Shown here: piece by piece, positions 1 to 8,920 of the stretch
Numbering within the stretch: position 1 is the stretch's first letter
Layout of the letters: every line of letters begins with the position of its first letter
Assembly (NCBI RefSeq): GCF_000186865.1
Contig: NW_008705565.1
Span: 790,767 to 854,766, forward strand
Reading direction: 5' to 3'
DNA length: 64,000 bases
Source: Aureococcus anophagefferens
Lineage: Eukaryota > Sar > Pelagophyceae > Pelagomonadales > Pelagomonadaceae
Position numbers and translations under genes: made by a program
The notes under the pieces: model-generated
Told to the model about the DNA's origin: nothing
Databases searched by the model: none
Seen by the model: only the letters and a program-made list of their open reading frames with translations

Positions 1-195
1 CTCGCCGGATTCCTGGGCGGGCGCCGCGGCCGCCGCGGCGGCGGTCGCCGCGGGCTCCGCGGGCGCCGTGGGCGCGCCGCCGTCGGTGACGGCCGCCGCC
101 GCGTCCACCGCGCCCGCGGTGCCCGCGGGGCCCGCGGGCGCCGGCGACTCGACCGGCGACTCGAGCCTCAAGATCGGCGGCGACGTCGCGAGCAT
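1..195 (-). CDS. Possible N-terminal part of an alanine/proline-rich protein (runs off the window)
   Basis: On the minus strand an ATG at 195 opens 65 codons with no stop up to the window edge. The product begins MLATSPPILRLESPVES and then becomes an Ala/Pro/Gly-rich low-complexity stretch. The ordered start followed by a biased tail resembles other proteins here, but such frames arise easily in GC-rich DNA. The reading frame is also open upstream of this ATG, so the true start could lie further up. No family is recognised. Position 196 to the next gene at 452 shows nothing else. Confidence 0.3.
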   Translation of the reverse strand, partial: MLATSPPILRLESPVESPAPAGPAGTAGAVDAAAAVTDGGAPTAPAEPAATAAAAAAAPAQESGE

Positions 196-451
196 CTCCT
201 GCTCGGCGCGCGCCGCGCCGGGCACCGCGCCGCGGCAACCTCCGCGCGCGGGCCGGGGCAGATCCTCAAAGGACGTCGACGAGGCGAGCGTGTGGGCAAC
301 GTCTATATTTGCTTCGGGTAGAGCTAGCATTCGGCGGCGGCGGACCCGTGCTCGCAGCTTCGGCTGCTCCGATCTCGAGAAGTGCATCGCCAACTCGTTG
401 AAGGCCAGCTGTGAAGGCCCACAGTTGCGGCTTTTCAGTTCTTGAAAAACG

Positions 452-2994
452 ATGATGGACGTCTTGCCGCCGGCCGGGATGATGGACGTCGTCCACCCCG
501 CCTTGCCGCCGCCGCCGGCGGACGGGTCGCCGGCGCTGAGTGCCGGGCAGCCCGGATTGGGCGCCGGGCAGCCCGGACCGCCGACGGCGCCGCCGCCGAT
601 CCCGCCGGGGCAGCCCTTCGGCGCGCCGACGGAGTTCTACGGCGCGCCGCCGCTGGGCGTCCCCCCGGGCTTCCAGCAGCCGGGCTACCCCCTGGGCTTC
701 CCGCCGCCGCCGCCCGGCGTCGACCCCTACGCGCACTACCTCCAGGGGTTAGGCGCGGAGCTCGCGGGCCTCACGGGCCAGGGCCTGCCGCCGGACCTCG
801 CGGCGGCGATCAACGACCCGCTGCTCGCGAGCGGCGCGGGCGCGTCGCTCGGCATCCCGGGCCTCGGCACCGCCGATGGCCTCGGCCTCGGCGTCCCCGG
901 CGCGGCGGGCCTCTACGCGCCGCTCCCGCCCGCGGCGGCGCCGCCGCTCGCGGCGCCGCCGGACGTGCCGCTGCCGCCGCTGCCGACGGCGCCGGCGCCG
1001 CCGCGCGTGTCCGCGGCCCAGGTCCGGGCGCAGATGCCCGACATGGCCGCCGTGACGCCGCCGTCCATGGTCGTCGCCGAGGCCCCCGAGCCGAGCGCCG
1101 GCGACCGGCGGGCCGACGCGCGCGCGCAGTTCGCGCGGCGCATGGAGGAACTGTCCGCGCGGCGCGAGCAGAGCGCCTTCGCGCACCAGGTGAGCGTGCG
1201 CCAGGGCGCCCTGCGGCGCGCGACGGCCGAGGAGTTCGCCGACGTGCGCCGCCGGTCCGCGGCGCGCGGCCGCGCGCGCTGCGTCGACGACCACCGCGGT
1301 GCGACGGCGCGGAACCGGTCCTTCTTCGGCGAGCTCGGCGGCCTCGAGGACCGCGTCGACGCGGCCCTGGGCGGGCGGAGCTCCGCGGCCCTCGGGCTCC
1401 GCGACGCGACGGTGTCCGTCCTCGCGCGCGCGGTCGAGCTCGCGCCGGAGGCGGACGCGAACCGCCGCCGGCGCCGCGTCGAGGAGCTCGACGCGCTCGA
1501 GCGCGCGGAGGCGGCCATCGCCGCGCGGCGCGTCGAGGACGACCGGCGGAGCGCCAAGGACGAGGCCCTCGACGACGTCGTCCGCGCCAAAAAGCTCGCG
1601 GTCGCGGAGCGGAAGCTCGACGCGGCGCGCGCGCGCGCGGCGGCCGACGCGCAGCGCCGCGCGAACGCGGCGCGCGACGCCGCCGTGCTCGCGGCCCTCG
1701 AGCGCGACGCCGAGGCCGCCGCCGACGAGGCCGAAATCCGCGCGCGCGAGGACGCGCACGCGGCGACCGGCGTGGAAATCAGATCTCAACACCTGAATGT
1801 GCGCGTAGTCGAACGGTTTGGACCAGACGCTTCGGCCGAGAACTCAACGAGAGCAAACGACTTGTCCAGAAATGAGCCAAATCGACTTCGATGTGACCGA
1901 GCGAGAGATTTCTGAAGTTTGGCCCCGACGTCCCAGCTCACCGGTCGATTTCCACACAGGCGGCGACGGGCGAGCGGCTCGCGGCCGCGAACGAGAAGCG
2001 CCTCGCCTTCGAGGCGGACCTGGCCCTGGCGAAGCACCAGGCGGCGTCCGCGAGCGTCGTCGCGGCCGCCGCGCCCGCGTCCTCGGCGTCCGCGGCGCCC
2101 CTCGACGCGCCCGCGGGCGACGACGCCGCCGCGGCCGCGGCGCCGGCGCCGGCGCCGGCCGCGGAGGCCTTCGACGCGGCCGCGCCGCCGACGCGCCGGA
2201 GCCTGTCGGCGCTGTCGGCGCGCCTCGCGGCGCGGACCGCCGAGCCCGAGCGCGCCGCGCCGCCGGCGCTCGGCGACCGCGACGCGGTGCACCTGCCGAC
2301 GGCGGCCGCCGCGGCCGTCGACGCGGTCCTCGCGGGCGGCCCGCCGCCCGCGGCCGCGCCCCGGGCGTCCCTCGAGACGACCTACTACCCCGGCGGCGTC
2401 CACAGCGCCCTCGACCCGCCGGCGCTCCGCGCGGACGCGGCGGCGCCGTCGCAGCCGTCGTCGCGCGCGTCGTCCGCAAAGTCCAAGTCGTCGCGCGGCT
2501 CGTCGCGCGCGGCGCCGTCGCCCGCGCCGTCGTCGGCGCGGTCGAAGCGCTCCTTCGCGGACCGCCTCGACGCGTCCGCCGACGACCCCCCCTCGAGCGA
2601 CGACGGCTTCGACGAGCCCGAGGCCAAGGCCGCCGCGCCCGCGTCGTCCGCGCGCGGCTCCAAGGCCTCCGACAGCGACAGCGACGGGCCCGCGCCGCCG
2701 CCGGCGCGCGCCGAGGCCAAGTACGCCGACAGCGACTCCGAGGCCGAGCCGCCCAAGGCCGCGGGCTCGCCGCGCGCGCGGCCCGCGCCCGCGCCCGCGC
2801 CGTCGCCGTCGTCGTCCGAGGCGAGCCTCAGCGACGACCCCCTCTCCTCCGCGCCGCCGGCCTTCCTCGGCGTCCTCGGCGGCAACCGCCGCCCGGGCGG
2901 CGGCCTCAAGAAGAAGGTCGACTACGGCAACTTCGGCTCCACGCTCGTCAACACCGGCGTCGGCGAGTACGACTCCGACGAGTTCGAGGACTAG
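452..2994 (+). CDS. Proline-rich coiled-coil protein of unknown function, split by an introner
   Basis: Exons 452-1771 and 1960-2994 join in phase 0 to give about 784 residues. Residues 1-190 are Pro/Gly/Ala-rich with aromatic turns. Residues about 200-440 are charged and strongly helical (Arg/Glu/Ala), as in a long coiled coil. The second exon is low-complexity Ser/Ala/Pro with acidic clusters and ends in a short acidic tail, GEYDSDEFED. The start is the first ATG of an ATGATG pair. The intron carries inverted ends and an 8-bp duplication; across the splice the peptide reads AATG-AATG, the duplicated target codons. No enzyme motif is visible. A scaffold or cytoskeletal role would fit the shape, but that is a guess. 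Confidence 0.75.
1772..1959 (+). mobile_element. Introner element, family A, acting as a 188-nt intron
   Basis: The intron starts GTGGAAATC and ends GATTTCCACACAG, so its ends are inverted copies of CTGTGTGGAAATC. GCGGCGAC is present at 1760-1767 and again at 1960-1967, an exact 8-bp target-site duplication. The 4 nt between the left duplication and the GT (CGGC) are the outer part of the left terminal repeat. Splicing therefore leaves 12 extra exonic nucleotides and no frameshift. The interior closely matches the intron at 15940-16138. Confidence 0.9.
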
Positions 2995-3364
2995 GTGCGG
3001 GTAGCACTTGGAAGGTGCTTGTTGGGGTTTTTCGCGTGCTCGTATGCCTTGTGCGGCGTCTGGTGTCGTGGAGAACAACCTGCCCGGAGGGCATCCTGGG
3101 CTCGGCCGGCTCGGGGAACTTGCCTACAGATGTAGTGCGCGTGAACGACGGGCACCCCGGCCAAAAATGCTCTGCGAGATGGAGAGTCATAGCGTTGCAA
3201 ACCACACACGCAACCGAGCGAGGCAAGATTCCCCCTTCCACCGTTTCCTTGTCCTCCTGAGACTCTCGCCTGCACCCCCTTCGAACGCGTCGCCCCTCGC
3301 AGACTCGGCACGCGCTCTCCGCACCCAGCACCTCACAACAATCCGCGCCCGACGCATCGCTACC
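2995..3364. other. Intergenic, 370 bp
   Basis: This lies between the stop of the coiled-coil gene and the ATG of the small secreted protein. It is a little poorer in GC than the genes. The last part, with short C/A-rich runs just before the ATG, is probably 5' UTR. I see no RNA gene, repeat or clear core promoter motif. Confidence 0.5.
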
Positions 3365-3943
3365 ATGCAGAACGTCATCCTCGCCCTCGCGCTCTACGCT
3401 CCCGCGGACGCCGCATCCCGCCGCCTGCAGGAGGATCTCGACGTGCCCAAGCGCTTCGACGCCGGCCAGGCCGGCCGCGTCGGCTCGCGCGTGAAGCCCG
3501 AGGGCCGCGCGGCCGACCTCGAGGCCGCCGTCGACCGCGCCGAGCCGTCCGCGAAGCGCCCGCGCGACCCGTCGGGCGAGCCGGCCTCGTCGACGCCCGC
3601 GAAGAAGAAGACGCGCGCGCTCGCGCCGCCGCGAGCGCCGCCGAAGATGCCGCCGCCGCATCCGCGCGAGCGCGCGAAGTGGCGCATCCCGAAGAAGCAA
3701 AAGGGCTTTGCGCCCATGCGGCCCTGGGCGCCCGCGGGTCCCATGACCTCGCTCGAGTTTCCCCGGCCCGGGAAGCCGCCGTCGGAGGGCCGCCCTTCCT
3801 TCGCCGGGGACCTTCCGGACTGCGAGGCTTACCTGATCCGCGAGGCCGCGGTGTCGCGCAACCTGAAGAAGAAGAGCCCCCTCGTCCCCGTGCGGGCCAA
3901 GACGATGGCGGCGCCCTTCATCCGCCCGCGCTTCATGGACTAG
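3365..3943 (+). CDS. Small secreted basic protein, unknown
   Basis: 192 residues. The ATG follows an A at -3. The first 17 residues (MQNVILALALYAPADAA) look like a signal peptide, so the protein probably enters the secretory route. The mature part is rich in Lys, Arg, Pro and Ala, with the basic cluster PAKKKTR in the middle and a C-terminus ending FIRPRFMD. No cysteine pattern or catalytic motif is visible. The reading frame is open further upstream, but only this ATG gives a leader. No family is recognised. Confidence 0.6.
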   Translation: MQNVILALALYAPADAASRRLQEDLDVPKRFDAGQAGRVGSRVKPEGRAADLEAAVDRAEPSAKRPRDPSGEPASSTPAKKKTRALAPPRAPPKMPPPHPRERAKWRIPKKQKGFAPMRPWAPAGPMTSLEFPRPGKPPSEGRPSFAGDLPDCEAYLIREAAVSRNLKKKSPLVPVRAKTMAAPFIRPRFMD

Positions 3944-4332
3944 GCGTCCTCGTCGCTCGCGAAACCGCGCGCGTCCGCGCCCGAGCCGCCGGTGGCCGAC
4001 CTCGTCCGCCGAGGCCCAAAGATCCCCTATAAGAGCATCTCACCGCGCGACTAGAGGAGGAAGACGGGGCACCGCGGTCGTTACGAGTGGGGTCGAACGA
4101 GGGGCGGCGGGGGGGATCGGGGGCGGGGAGTTCTAGCGTGGCGCGGCGGTCAACGACCTGCCCGCGCGGTGTCCCGAGGAGCCCGGGCTCGAGGCGTCGT
4201 GGTCGTGGTCGTGCGTGAGTGATGAGTGAGCCGGGGTCCTTGGAGGACGAAAGGTGTGGTGTGGTTCGCAGTCTCAAGGCGAACGGCGCGCGGCGCGCGC
4301 GCTCCGCTCGAGGAGCGGCGCGTCGGCCGCGC
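3944..4332. other. Intergenic, about 390 bp, between convergent genes
   Basis: This is the shared 3' region of the small secreted gene (plus) and the cold-shock/RRM gene (minus). It contains a G-run-rich stretch near 4100-4130 and no convincing reading frame. I see no polyadenylation signal that I would defend. Confidence 0.5.
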
Positions 4333-6756
4333 TCAGGCCTTGGTCGTCTGCGGCGCGGCGTCGGCCGCGGGCGCGGCGGCGGCCGCGGCGTCCGCGGCGC
4401 CGCCCGGCTTCGTCTCGGACGCGGCGGCGGCGTCCGCGGGCTTGTCGCCGGGCTTGTCGCCGCGCGGCGTGCGCGGCCGCGGCGTGCCCGGGCGGTCGCC
4501 CTTGGCGCGGCGCGGGCCCTTGTCGCCGGCGGGCGCGCGCTTCGGCGCGCGCGGCGGCGGGCGGTCGGGCATCATCGCCGGCGGGAGCGCCTTGGCGACG
4601 TCCCAGCGGACGTCGCAGCCGCGGAGCTTCGTGCCGCGGCACGCGTCGAGCGCGGCCTGCATCGTCGCGTCGTCGGCGAACTCGGCGTAGGCGAGCTGGC
4701 GGTCGCGCTGGACGTGGAGGCCGATGAGCCCCGCGCCGTGGCCCGCGCGGCCGAGGAGGCCGCGGACGTCGTCGCCGAGCTCCGCGTCCGTCGCGGGCCC
4801 CTTGCCCTCGTCCCAGCGCAGGCCGCCGAGGAACATGGTGCGCAGGCGCCGCACGATGAACTTGTCCGCCGCGGGCCCGGTCCGCGGCTCGCGCGGCGGC
4901 TTGCGCTCGCGCGGCTCGCGCGGCTTCCGCTCGGCCTTGCCGTCGTCGGCCGCCGGCCGCCGCGGCGGCGCCGCGGGCGGCGCGGGCGGCGGCTTCGCGT
5001 AGGTGCCCGCCTTGAGGCGGCAGACCACGTCGCCGCCGACGTACTCCAAAGCCCCGGCGGACGCGCCGCAGGCCTCGGCGAGGTCCGCGCCCGCGTTGTT
5101 GGGGCACGCCGCGCGGAAGAGGGGCAGGTCGCCGGCCGCGAGCTCCTTGCGGCCCGTCGCCTGCATCCAGCCCCGCAGCTCGCTCGCGACGAGGCGCGAC
5201 GACTGGTCCGCCGTCGGCGCGGCCATGCGCGCCCACGCGCCCATGGCCGGCTTCGCCGCGGGCTTCGCGTCGTCGGCCGCCGCCGCCTCCTCCGCGGGCG
5301 CCTCCTCGGCCTCCTCCGCCGGCGCCGCCGCCGGCGCGGGCGCCGGCGCGGGCGCGTCCTCGAGGGGCGGCGGGTCGTCGGCGGCCGGCGCGGGCGCCGC
5401 CGCCTCCTCCGTCGCCTTCGACTCCTCGGCGCCGGCCGCGGGCGCCGCCGCGGCGCCCGCGGCGGGCCCGCCGACGAGGGACGCCCAGGAGCTGCCGCCC
5501 TCGGCGACGGCGACGACGGGCCGCGACGCCGACGCCGGCAGCGCGCGCCGCGGCGGCGGCGCGCGGCCGAGCGGGTTCGCCGGCTTGCGCTCGTCCGCGG
5601 GCTTGTCGCCGTCGCGCTTCGCCGCGCGCGCGGCCCGCGTGCCGACCTTGACGATGCCCGCGTTGCAGCCGTTGGGGACCGGCGCGAGCTCGAGGACGCG
5701 GCCGGCGACGCCCGCGACGCCCTGCTCGCGGATCGCGCGCTTGACCGCGAGCGACGGCGCGAGCGTCGACCGCGTCACCGCCGCCGCGTGGCCCGCGTGG
5801 GCGTCGAAGAAGCGCGCGACGTCGTCCGACGCGAGCAGGAGCTCGCCCGGCGCCTCGAGGGCGCCCGGCGGCGCGCCGCCCTCGAGCCACGCGACGAGGT
5901 CCGCCGCGAGCGCGAGCCGCTCGGCCTTGGGCCACTCCTTCGCGGGGTCCTCGACGGACGCCTTGGCCTTGGCCGGCGGGGACCGCTTCGCGCCGGGCTC
6001 GCACTGGCGCACCTCGACGGCCTTGTTCCGCTCCCGGAAGCGCGCGAGCTCGAACGTCACGCGCTCCTTGATCGTCGGCGCGAAGTCGACGTCGACGAGG
6101 TGCATGAAGACGTCCTCCTCCTTGGCCCCGTCGCTCGTGTCCATGCGGATGAAGCCGTAGGACGCGCAGATGTAGACCACCGTGCCGGCGTGGCGCTCGC
6201 CCGTGCCCGTGCCGCGCGTCCGGCGGTTCGCGGACCCGGGCTGCTCGCTCAGCAGCTTGCCGTCGTCCGCGCGCGCGCGGCCCCGGCCCTCGCCCTTGGC
6301 CCGGGGCGTCCCGCGGCCGTCGCCCTTGGCGTCCTTGCCGCGGCCCGGGCCGCGCTCGCCCTTGCCGCCCTTGTCGCGCGGCGACTTGGTCTTGTCCGAC
6401 GGCGTCCGCTCGACCGGCGGCGGCGGCGGCGCGGCCTCGTCCTCCTCGGGCGCTGCGGGGGGGGGGGGGTCTGAGGAACGGCGGGGTATCGGGGGGTTCG
6501 TACCTCCCGTCTTCGCGATGGCGGCCCAGGAGCCCGTCTTCTTCATCGCGCCTGCGAAACGGTCGGGCGTTCGACTCGGGCGGGTCGATTCGGTCCGGCG
6601 CCGCGCAAACGCACCGGCGGAGCCGTTCTCGGACTTGAGCGGCGCCGTCTCCTCCTCCTCGTCGTCGCCCCACTTGGAGGCCTCGGGCTCCTTCTTGGGC
6701 TCGGCGCCCTTAGCGGCGGCGCCGTCGTCCGTCTTCGCCGAATCGCCGTTCGCCAT
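4333..6756 (-). CDS. RNA-binding protein with cold-shock and RRM domains
   Basis: About 790 residues if the 51-nt intron at 6453-6503 (GTACGAAC...CCCCGCAG) is removed; being a multiple of three it could also be retained (807 residues). The N-terminus is acidic with low-complexity Pro/Gly/Lys. A cold-shock domain at about 171-238 shows GTVVYICASYGFIR, then DVFMH, the usual RNA-binding beta strands. A long Ala/Glu/Pro linker follows. Near residues 620-700 an RRM shows MFLGGL (RNP2-like) and RQLAYAEF (RNP1-like). The C-terminus is basic with RGDKPG-type repeats. The combination points to an mRNA-binding or translational regulator in cytoplasm or nucleus. That role is inferred from the domains. 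The start ATG at 6756 is the first in frame. Confidence 0.85.
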   Translation of the reverse strand: MANGDSAKTDDGAAAKGAEPKKEPEASKWGDDEEEETAPLKSENGSAGAFARRRTESTRPSRTPDRFAGAMKKTGSWAAIAKTGGTNPPIPRRSSDPPPPAAPEEDEAAPPPPPVERTPSDKTKSPRDKGGKGERGPGRGKDAKGDGRGTPRAKGEGRGRARADDGKLLSEQPGSANRRTRGTGTGERHAGTVVYICASYGFIRMDTSDGAKEEDVFMHLVDVDFAPTIKERVTFELARFRERNKAVEVRQCEPGAKRSPPAKAKASVEDPAKEWPKAERLALAADLVAWLEGGAPPGALEAPGELLLASDDVARFFDAHAGHAAAVTRSTLAPSLAVKRAIREQGVAGVAGRVLELAPVPNGCNAGIVKVGTRAARAAKRDGDKPADERKPANPLGRAPPPRRALPASASRPVVAVAEGGSSWASLVGGPAAGAAAAPAAGAEESKATEEAAAPAPAADDPPPLEDAPAPAPAPAAAPAEEAEEAPAEEAAAADDAKPAAKPAMGAWARMAAPTADQSSRLVASELRGWMQATGRKELAAGDLPLFRAACPNNAGADLAEACGASAGALEYVGGDVVCRLKAGTYAKPPPAPPAAPPRRPAADDGKAERKPREPRERKPPREPRTGPAADKFIVRRLRTMFLGGLRWDEGKGPATDAELGDDVRGLLGRAGHGAGLIGLHVQRDRQLAYAEFADDATMQAALDACRGTKLRGCDVRWDVAKALPPAMMPDRPPPRAPKRAPAGDKGPRRAKGDRPGTPRPRTPRGDKPGDKPADAAAASETKPGGAADAAAAAAPAADAAPQTTKA

Positions 6757-6988
6757 CAGCTACCCTACCTCTTCGCCCCCCTAGACACTCACGCGAGTGG
6801 TCACGGATGTTGACGCTGTCTCAGTGGCCCCCGGCGCCCGCGCACTGATTTTACCAGCGACACTCGCCCGAGGCTCGAGGAGGTCAAGAGCCGGCCGTCA
6901 GAGCCCCGGCGAGCGATTAGGGCTAGGATTAGCTCTCGTCGGCTGCTTGGAACGCGCGCGCGCCTCCGCATGGTCTGCGCGTGCACAT
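6757..6988. other. Intergenic upstream of the cold-shock/RRM gene
   Basis: This is the upstream side of the minus-strand RNA-binding gene, lower in GC than its neighbours, and probably holds its promoter and 5' UTR. A GGGCTAGGATTAGCTC near-palindrome occurs around 6920. No gene is supported. Confidence 0.4.
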
Positions 6989-7371
6989 CTAGGAGCTCCT
7001 CGTCGCCATTATGGCGTCCGAGGCGCGCCCCTCGAAGGCGAGAGGTGCCCGGGGGTCGAGGCTGAACGCGGCGCGCGTTCGCGCGACGTCATCTACGTTA
7101 CGTTGCGCGCGTGAGGCGGCCTCCTCGTTCACGCGCGGGTCGCAGCGGTCCATGTCCAGCCACGCGTCGACGTAGGTTGCGTCGTAACCCGCCAACGGGC
7201 GGCGATGAGGGACTCGATGATGTTCTCGACGGAGCCGGAGTCCTTCGCCGTCGAGGTCTCCTTGATCGACATGCGCTTCTTGTCCTGGTCGTAGTGGAGC
7301 GTCCGGGTCTTGAAGGCCTCCAGGAGGCCGCAGACGACGTCGCCCTTGCAGAGGTGGTGGTATTCGCTCGC
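6989..7371 (-). pseudogene. Frame-broken C-terminal gene fragment
   Basis: Two convincing coding stretches abut on the minus strand. From 7371, after an ATAG acceptor, the frame gives ASEYHHLCKGDVVCGLLEA and continues to VENIIESLIAARW. From about 7190 a different frame gives YVDAWLDMDRCDPRVNEEA and continues to a TAG at 6989. They are separated by a one-base frame change near 7184-7197, with no room for an intron. No upstream exon with a start is evident. This is either a decayed gene or a sequencing error inside a real multi-exon gene. The family is not recognised. Confidence 0.35.
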
Positions 7372-7430
7372 CTATTGGTGGCGTCCTCGGCAACCAGGAA
7401 AACTCTAATCTTTCGAAGCAGCCGCGGTCA

Positions 7431-7619
7431 CGCACACTCCAGCTGGACCCATCGCATCCAGCGTGATCGAGATCCAGGTCTGCAACTACGCGCACGGAGC
7501 ACGAGTATGCCCACGAGGGCGACACTGTCATTGTCAAGGCGGCCGGCGACGTCAAGGACAGGCAGCTGTCCTTCATGCTCGCGCCGCGGTTCACCCCCCG
7601 AGAAACTCCCGACTACTAG
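7431..7619 (+). pseudogene. Frame-broken 3' gene fragment on the plus strand
   Basis: From about 7431 one frame reads THTPAGPIASSVIEIQVCNY. After a one-base shift another reads EHEYAHEGDTVIVKAAGD and continues to FTPRETPDY and a TAG at 7617-7619. The second part resembles the end of a small beta-barrel RNA-binding protein (a ribosomal-like GDTVIVK strand), but I cannot name it. No ATG or upstream exon is seen. It overlaps the putative 5' side of the minus-strand fragment, so at most one is likely to be functional. Confidence 0.3.
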
Positions 7620-7624
7620 AGCTA

Positions 7625-8638
7625 CTAAAAGTACGACGTCCCGAAGACGGCGACGTCGTGGGCCTTCTTCGCGGGCGCGCGCGCGCGGACGACGGGCTCG
7701 GGCCCCGCGTCGCCGGCGCCCGTCGTCAGGGGCCGCTCGAGGCGCGGCGCAAAGGGCGGCAGGAGCACCGCGGCCTGCTGGGGCGTGCACTTCGCCGCGG
7801 CGCCCGACCACTCGTTGAGGTACGCGCGGCCGTAGGCGTAGTTGGGCCCCGAGAAGCGGTAGAGGGCCAGGCGCCGCTCGTAGGGCATGGTCCAGGGCAG
7901 CGCGCCGTGGACCGTCGCCTCGCTGAAGAGGACGACGTCGCCCGCCTTCGTGGGCACCTGCGCCACGTGCTCCCGCACGAACTCCGAGTCGGCGCCCGCG
8001 GCGAGATCGGGGGGCACGGGGAAGTTGAGCTTGTGCGAGCCCTTGACGACGCAGAAGCCGCCCGCGCCGTCCGGCGCGTCGACGAGGTGCGCGGCCATGG
8101 CGACGAGCGCGTTCCAGGGCTTGCCGTTGACGCAGCGGTACTGGAGCTCCGGGTTGAGGTCGCCGGCGCCCGTGAGCGGGCCGCCGTGGAGGCCGAAGCC
8201 CTCGCTGCCCGCGTCCTGCAGCAGGGCCATGGGCTGGTGGTCGAGGCGGTAGCCGTCGCCGAGCAACGCCGCGAGGTACGGCGCGATCCTCGGGTGCGCC
8301 AGCAGGCCGCGGAACGGGTCGCCGTCGTCCCAGCCGAGCATGCCGCCGAGGTCGCGGCGCGCGCCCGCGGCGCCGAAGGCGCCGTCCTCCCTGGCGTTCT
8401 TCAGGGCCGCGGTCCGCGCGACGGCCTCGTGCGCGTGCGCGTCGACGACGCCGTTGAGCGCCGCGACCTCGTCGCCGGAGAGCGCGCCGCGGATGACGAG
8501 GTAGCCGTTGAGGTCGAAGAGGAAGCGCTCCTGGGCGCCGAGGCCCGTCGCCATGCGTCGCGTCGCGGGTCCGGCCGTGTTGCGCAGGGATGGGAAGGCG
8601 CGCGCCGCCGTGAACATGCACAGGAGGCGCGGGAGCAT
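7625..8638 (-). CDS. Phytanoyl-CoA dioxygenase (PhyH) family protein
   Basis: 337 residues, the normal size for PhyH-type Fe(II)/2-oxoglutarate oxygenases. FLFDLNGYLVIRGAL near residue 40 is the family's opening helix/strand. The proximal iron motif appears as FGLHGGPL, that is His-x-Gly rather than the usual His-x-Asp. The distal His lies in VVLFSEATVHGALPWT, followed by an Arg-rich strand (ERRLALYRFS) that would bind 2-oxoglutarate. The first 30 residues are basic and hydrophobic and could target an organelle. Substrate unknown. His-x-Gly centres occur in Fe/2OG halogenases, but also in uncharacterised PhyH branches, so the chemistry is open. It is divergent from the transporter at 8921. 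Confidence 0.85.
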   Translation of the reverse strand: MLPRLLCMFTAARAFPSLRNTAGPATRRMATGLGAQERFLFDLNGYLVIRGALSGDEVAALNGVVDAHAHEAVARTAALKNAREDGAFGAAGARRDLGGMLGWDDGDPFRGLLAHPRIAPYLAALLGDGYRLDHQPMALLQDAGSEGFGLHGGPLTGAGDLNPELQYRCVNGKPWNALVAMAAHLVDAPDGAGGFCVVKGSHKLNFPVPPDLAAGADSEFVREHVAQVPTKAGDVVLFSEATVHGALPWTMPYERRLALYRFSGPNYAYGRAYLNEWSGAAAKCTPQQAAVLLPPFAPRLERPLTTGAGDAGPEPVVRARAPAKKAHDVAVFGTSYF

Positions 8639-8920
8639 GTACCGGCGCTGGCGGCGGCTGCTGCTGCGACGGCGAGCAGCGATGCGTCGGCGCGCGAGAG
8701 AGCTGTTGTGGTCGTGTGTAGCTGCGGCGCGTCGGCGCTGGAGAGCTGCCGCGACGGCGTCGGAGCTGCTGCGACGGCGTCGGCGCGCGGGGCACTCGGC
8801 CAGCTCACCGAGCTGAGATGCAACTCATCTGCACCTCCAGCCTTGGAACCGCCTTGAAGCGCGTCCTCGAGGCGGTCTGGAGGCCGAACGTCGTGCAATC
8901 GGGGCTGCCGGGGCGACAAT
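8639..8920. other. Divergent promoter region between PhyH-type and AAAP genes
   Basis: 282 bp separate two divergent starts. The left part (8640-8800) is dense in CTGC/CGACGGCG units that repeat imperfectly, for example GCGACGGCGTCGG twice near 8750-8785. No TATA box is visible. The repeats may be regulatory or simply trinucleotide-type drift. Confidence 0.4.

Noticed and set aside
749..1792. Long minus-strand Arg-rich frames opposite the first gene
   Set aside because: They are complements of a GC-rich codon pattern: Arg/Gly/Ala only, no domain sense and no ATG context.
4219..6474. 751-codon plus-strand frame opposite the cold-shock/RRM gene
   Set aside because: Composition is nearly all Arg/Ala/Gly/Leu; the minus strand carries clear CSD and RRM motifs.
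8508..8857. Open frames between the PhyH-type and AAAP genes
   Set aside because: They arise from CTG/CGACGG-type repeats and give only Arg/Ala strings.
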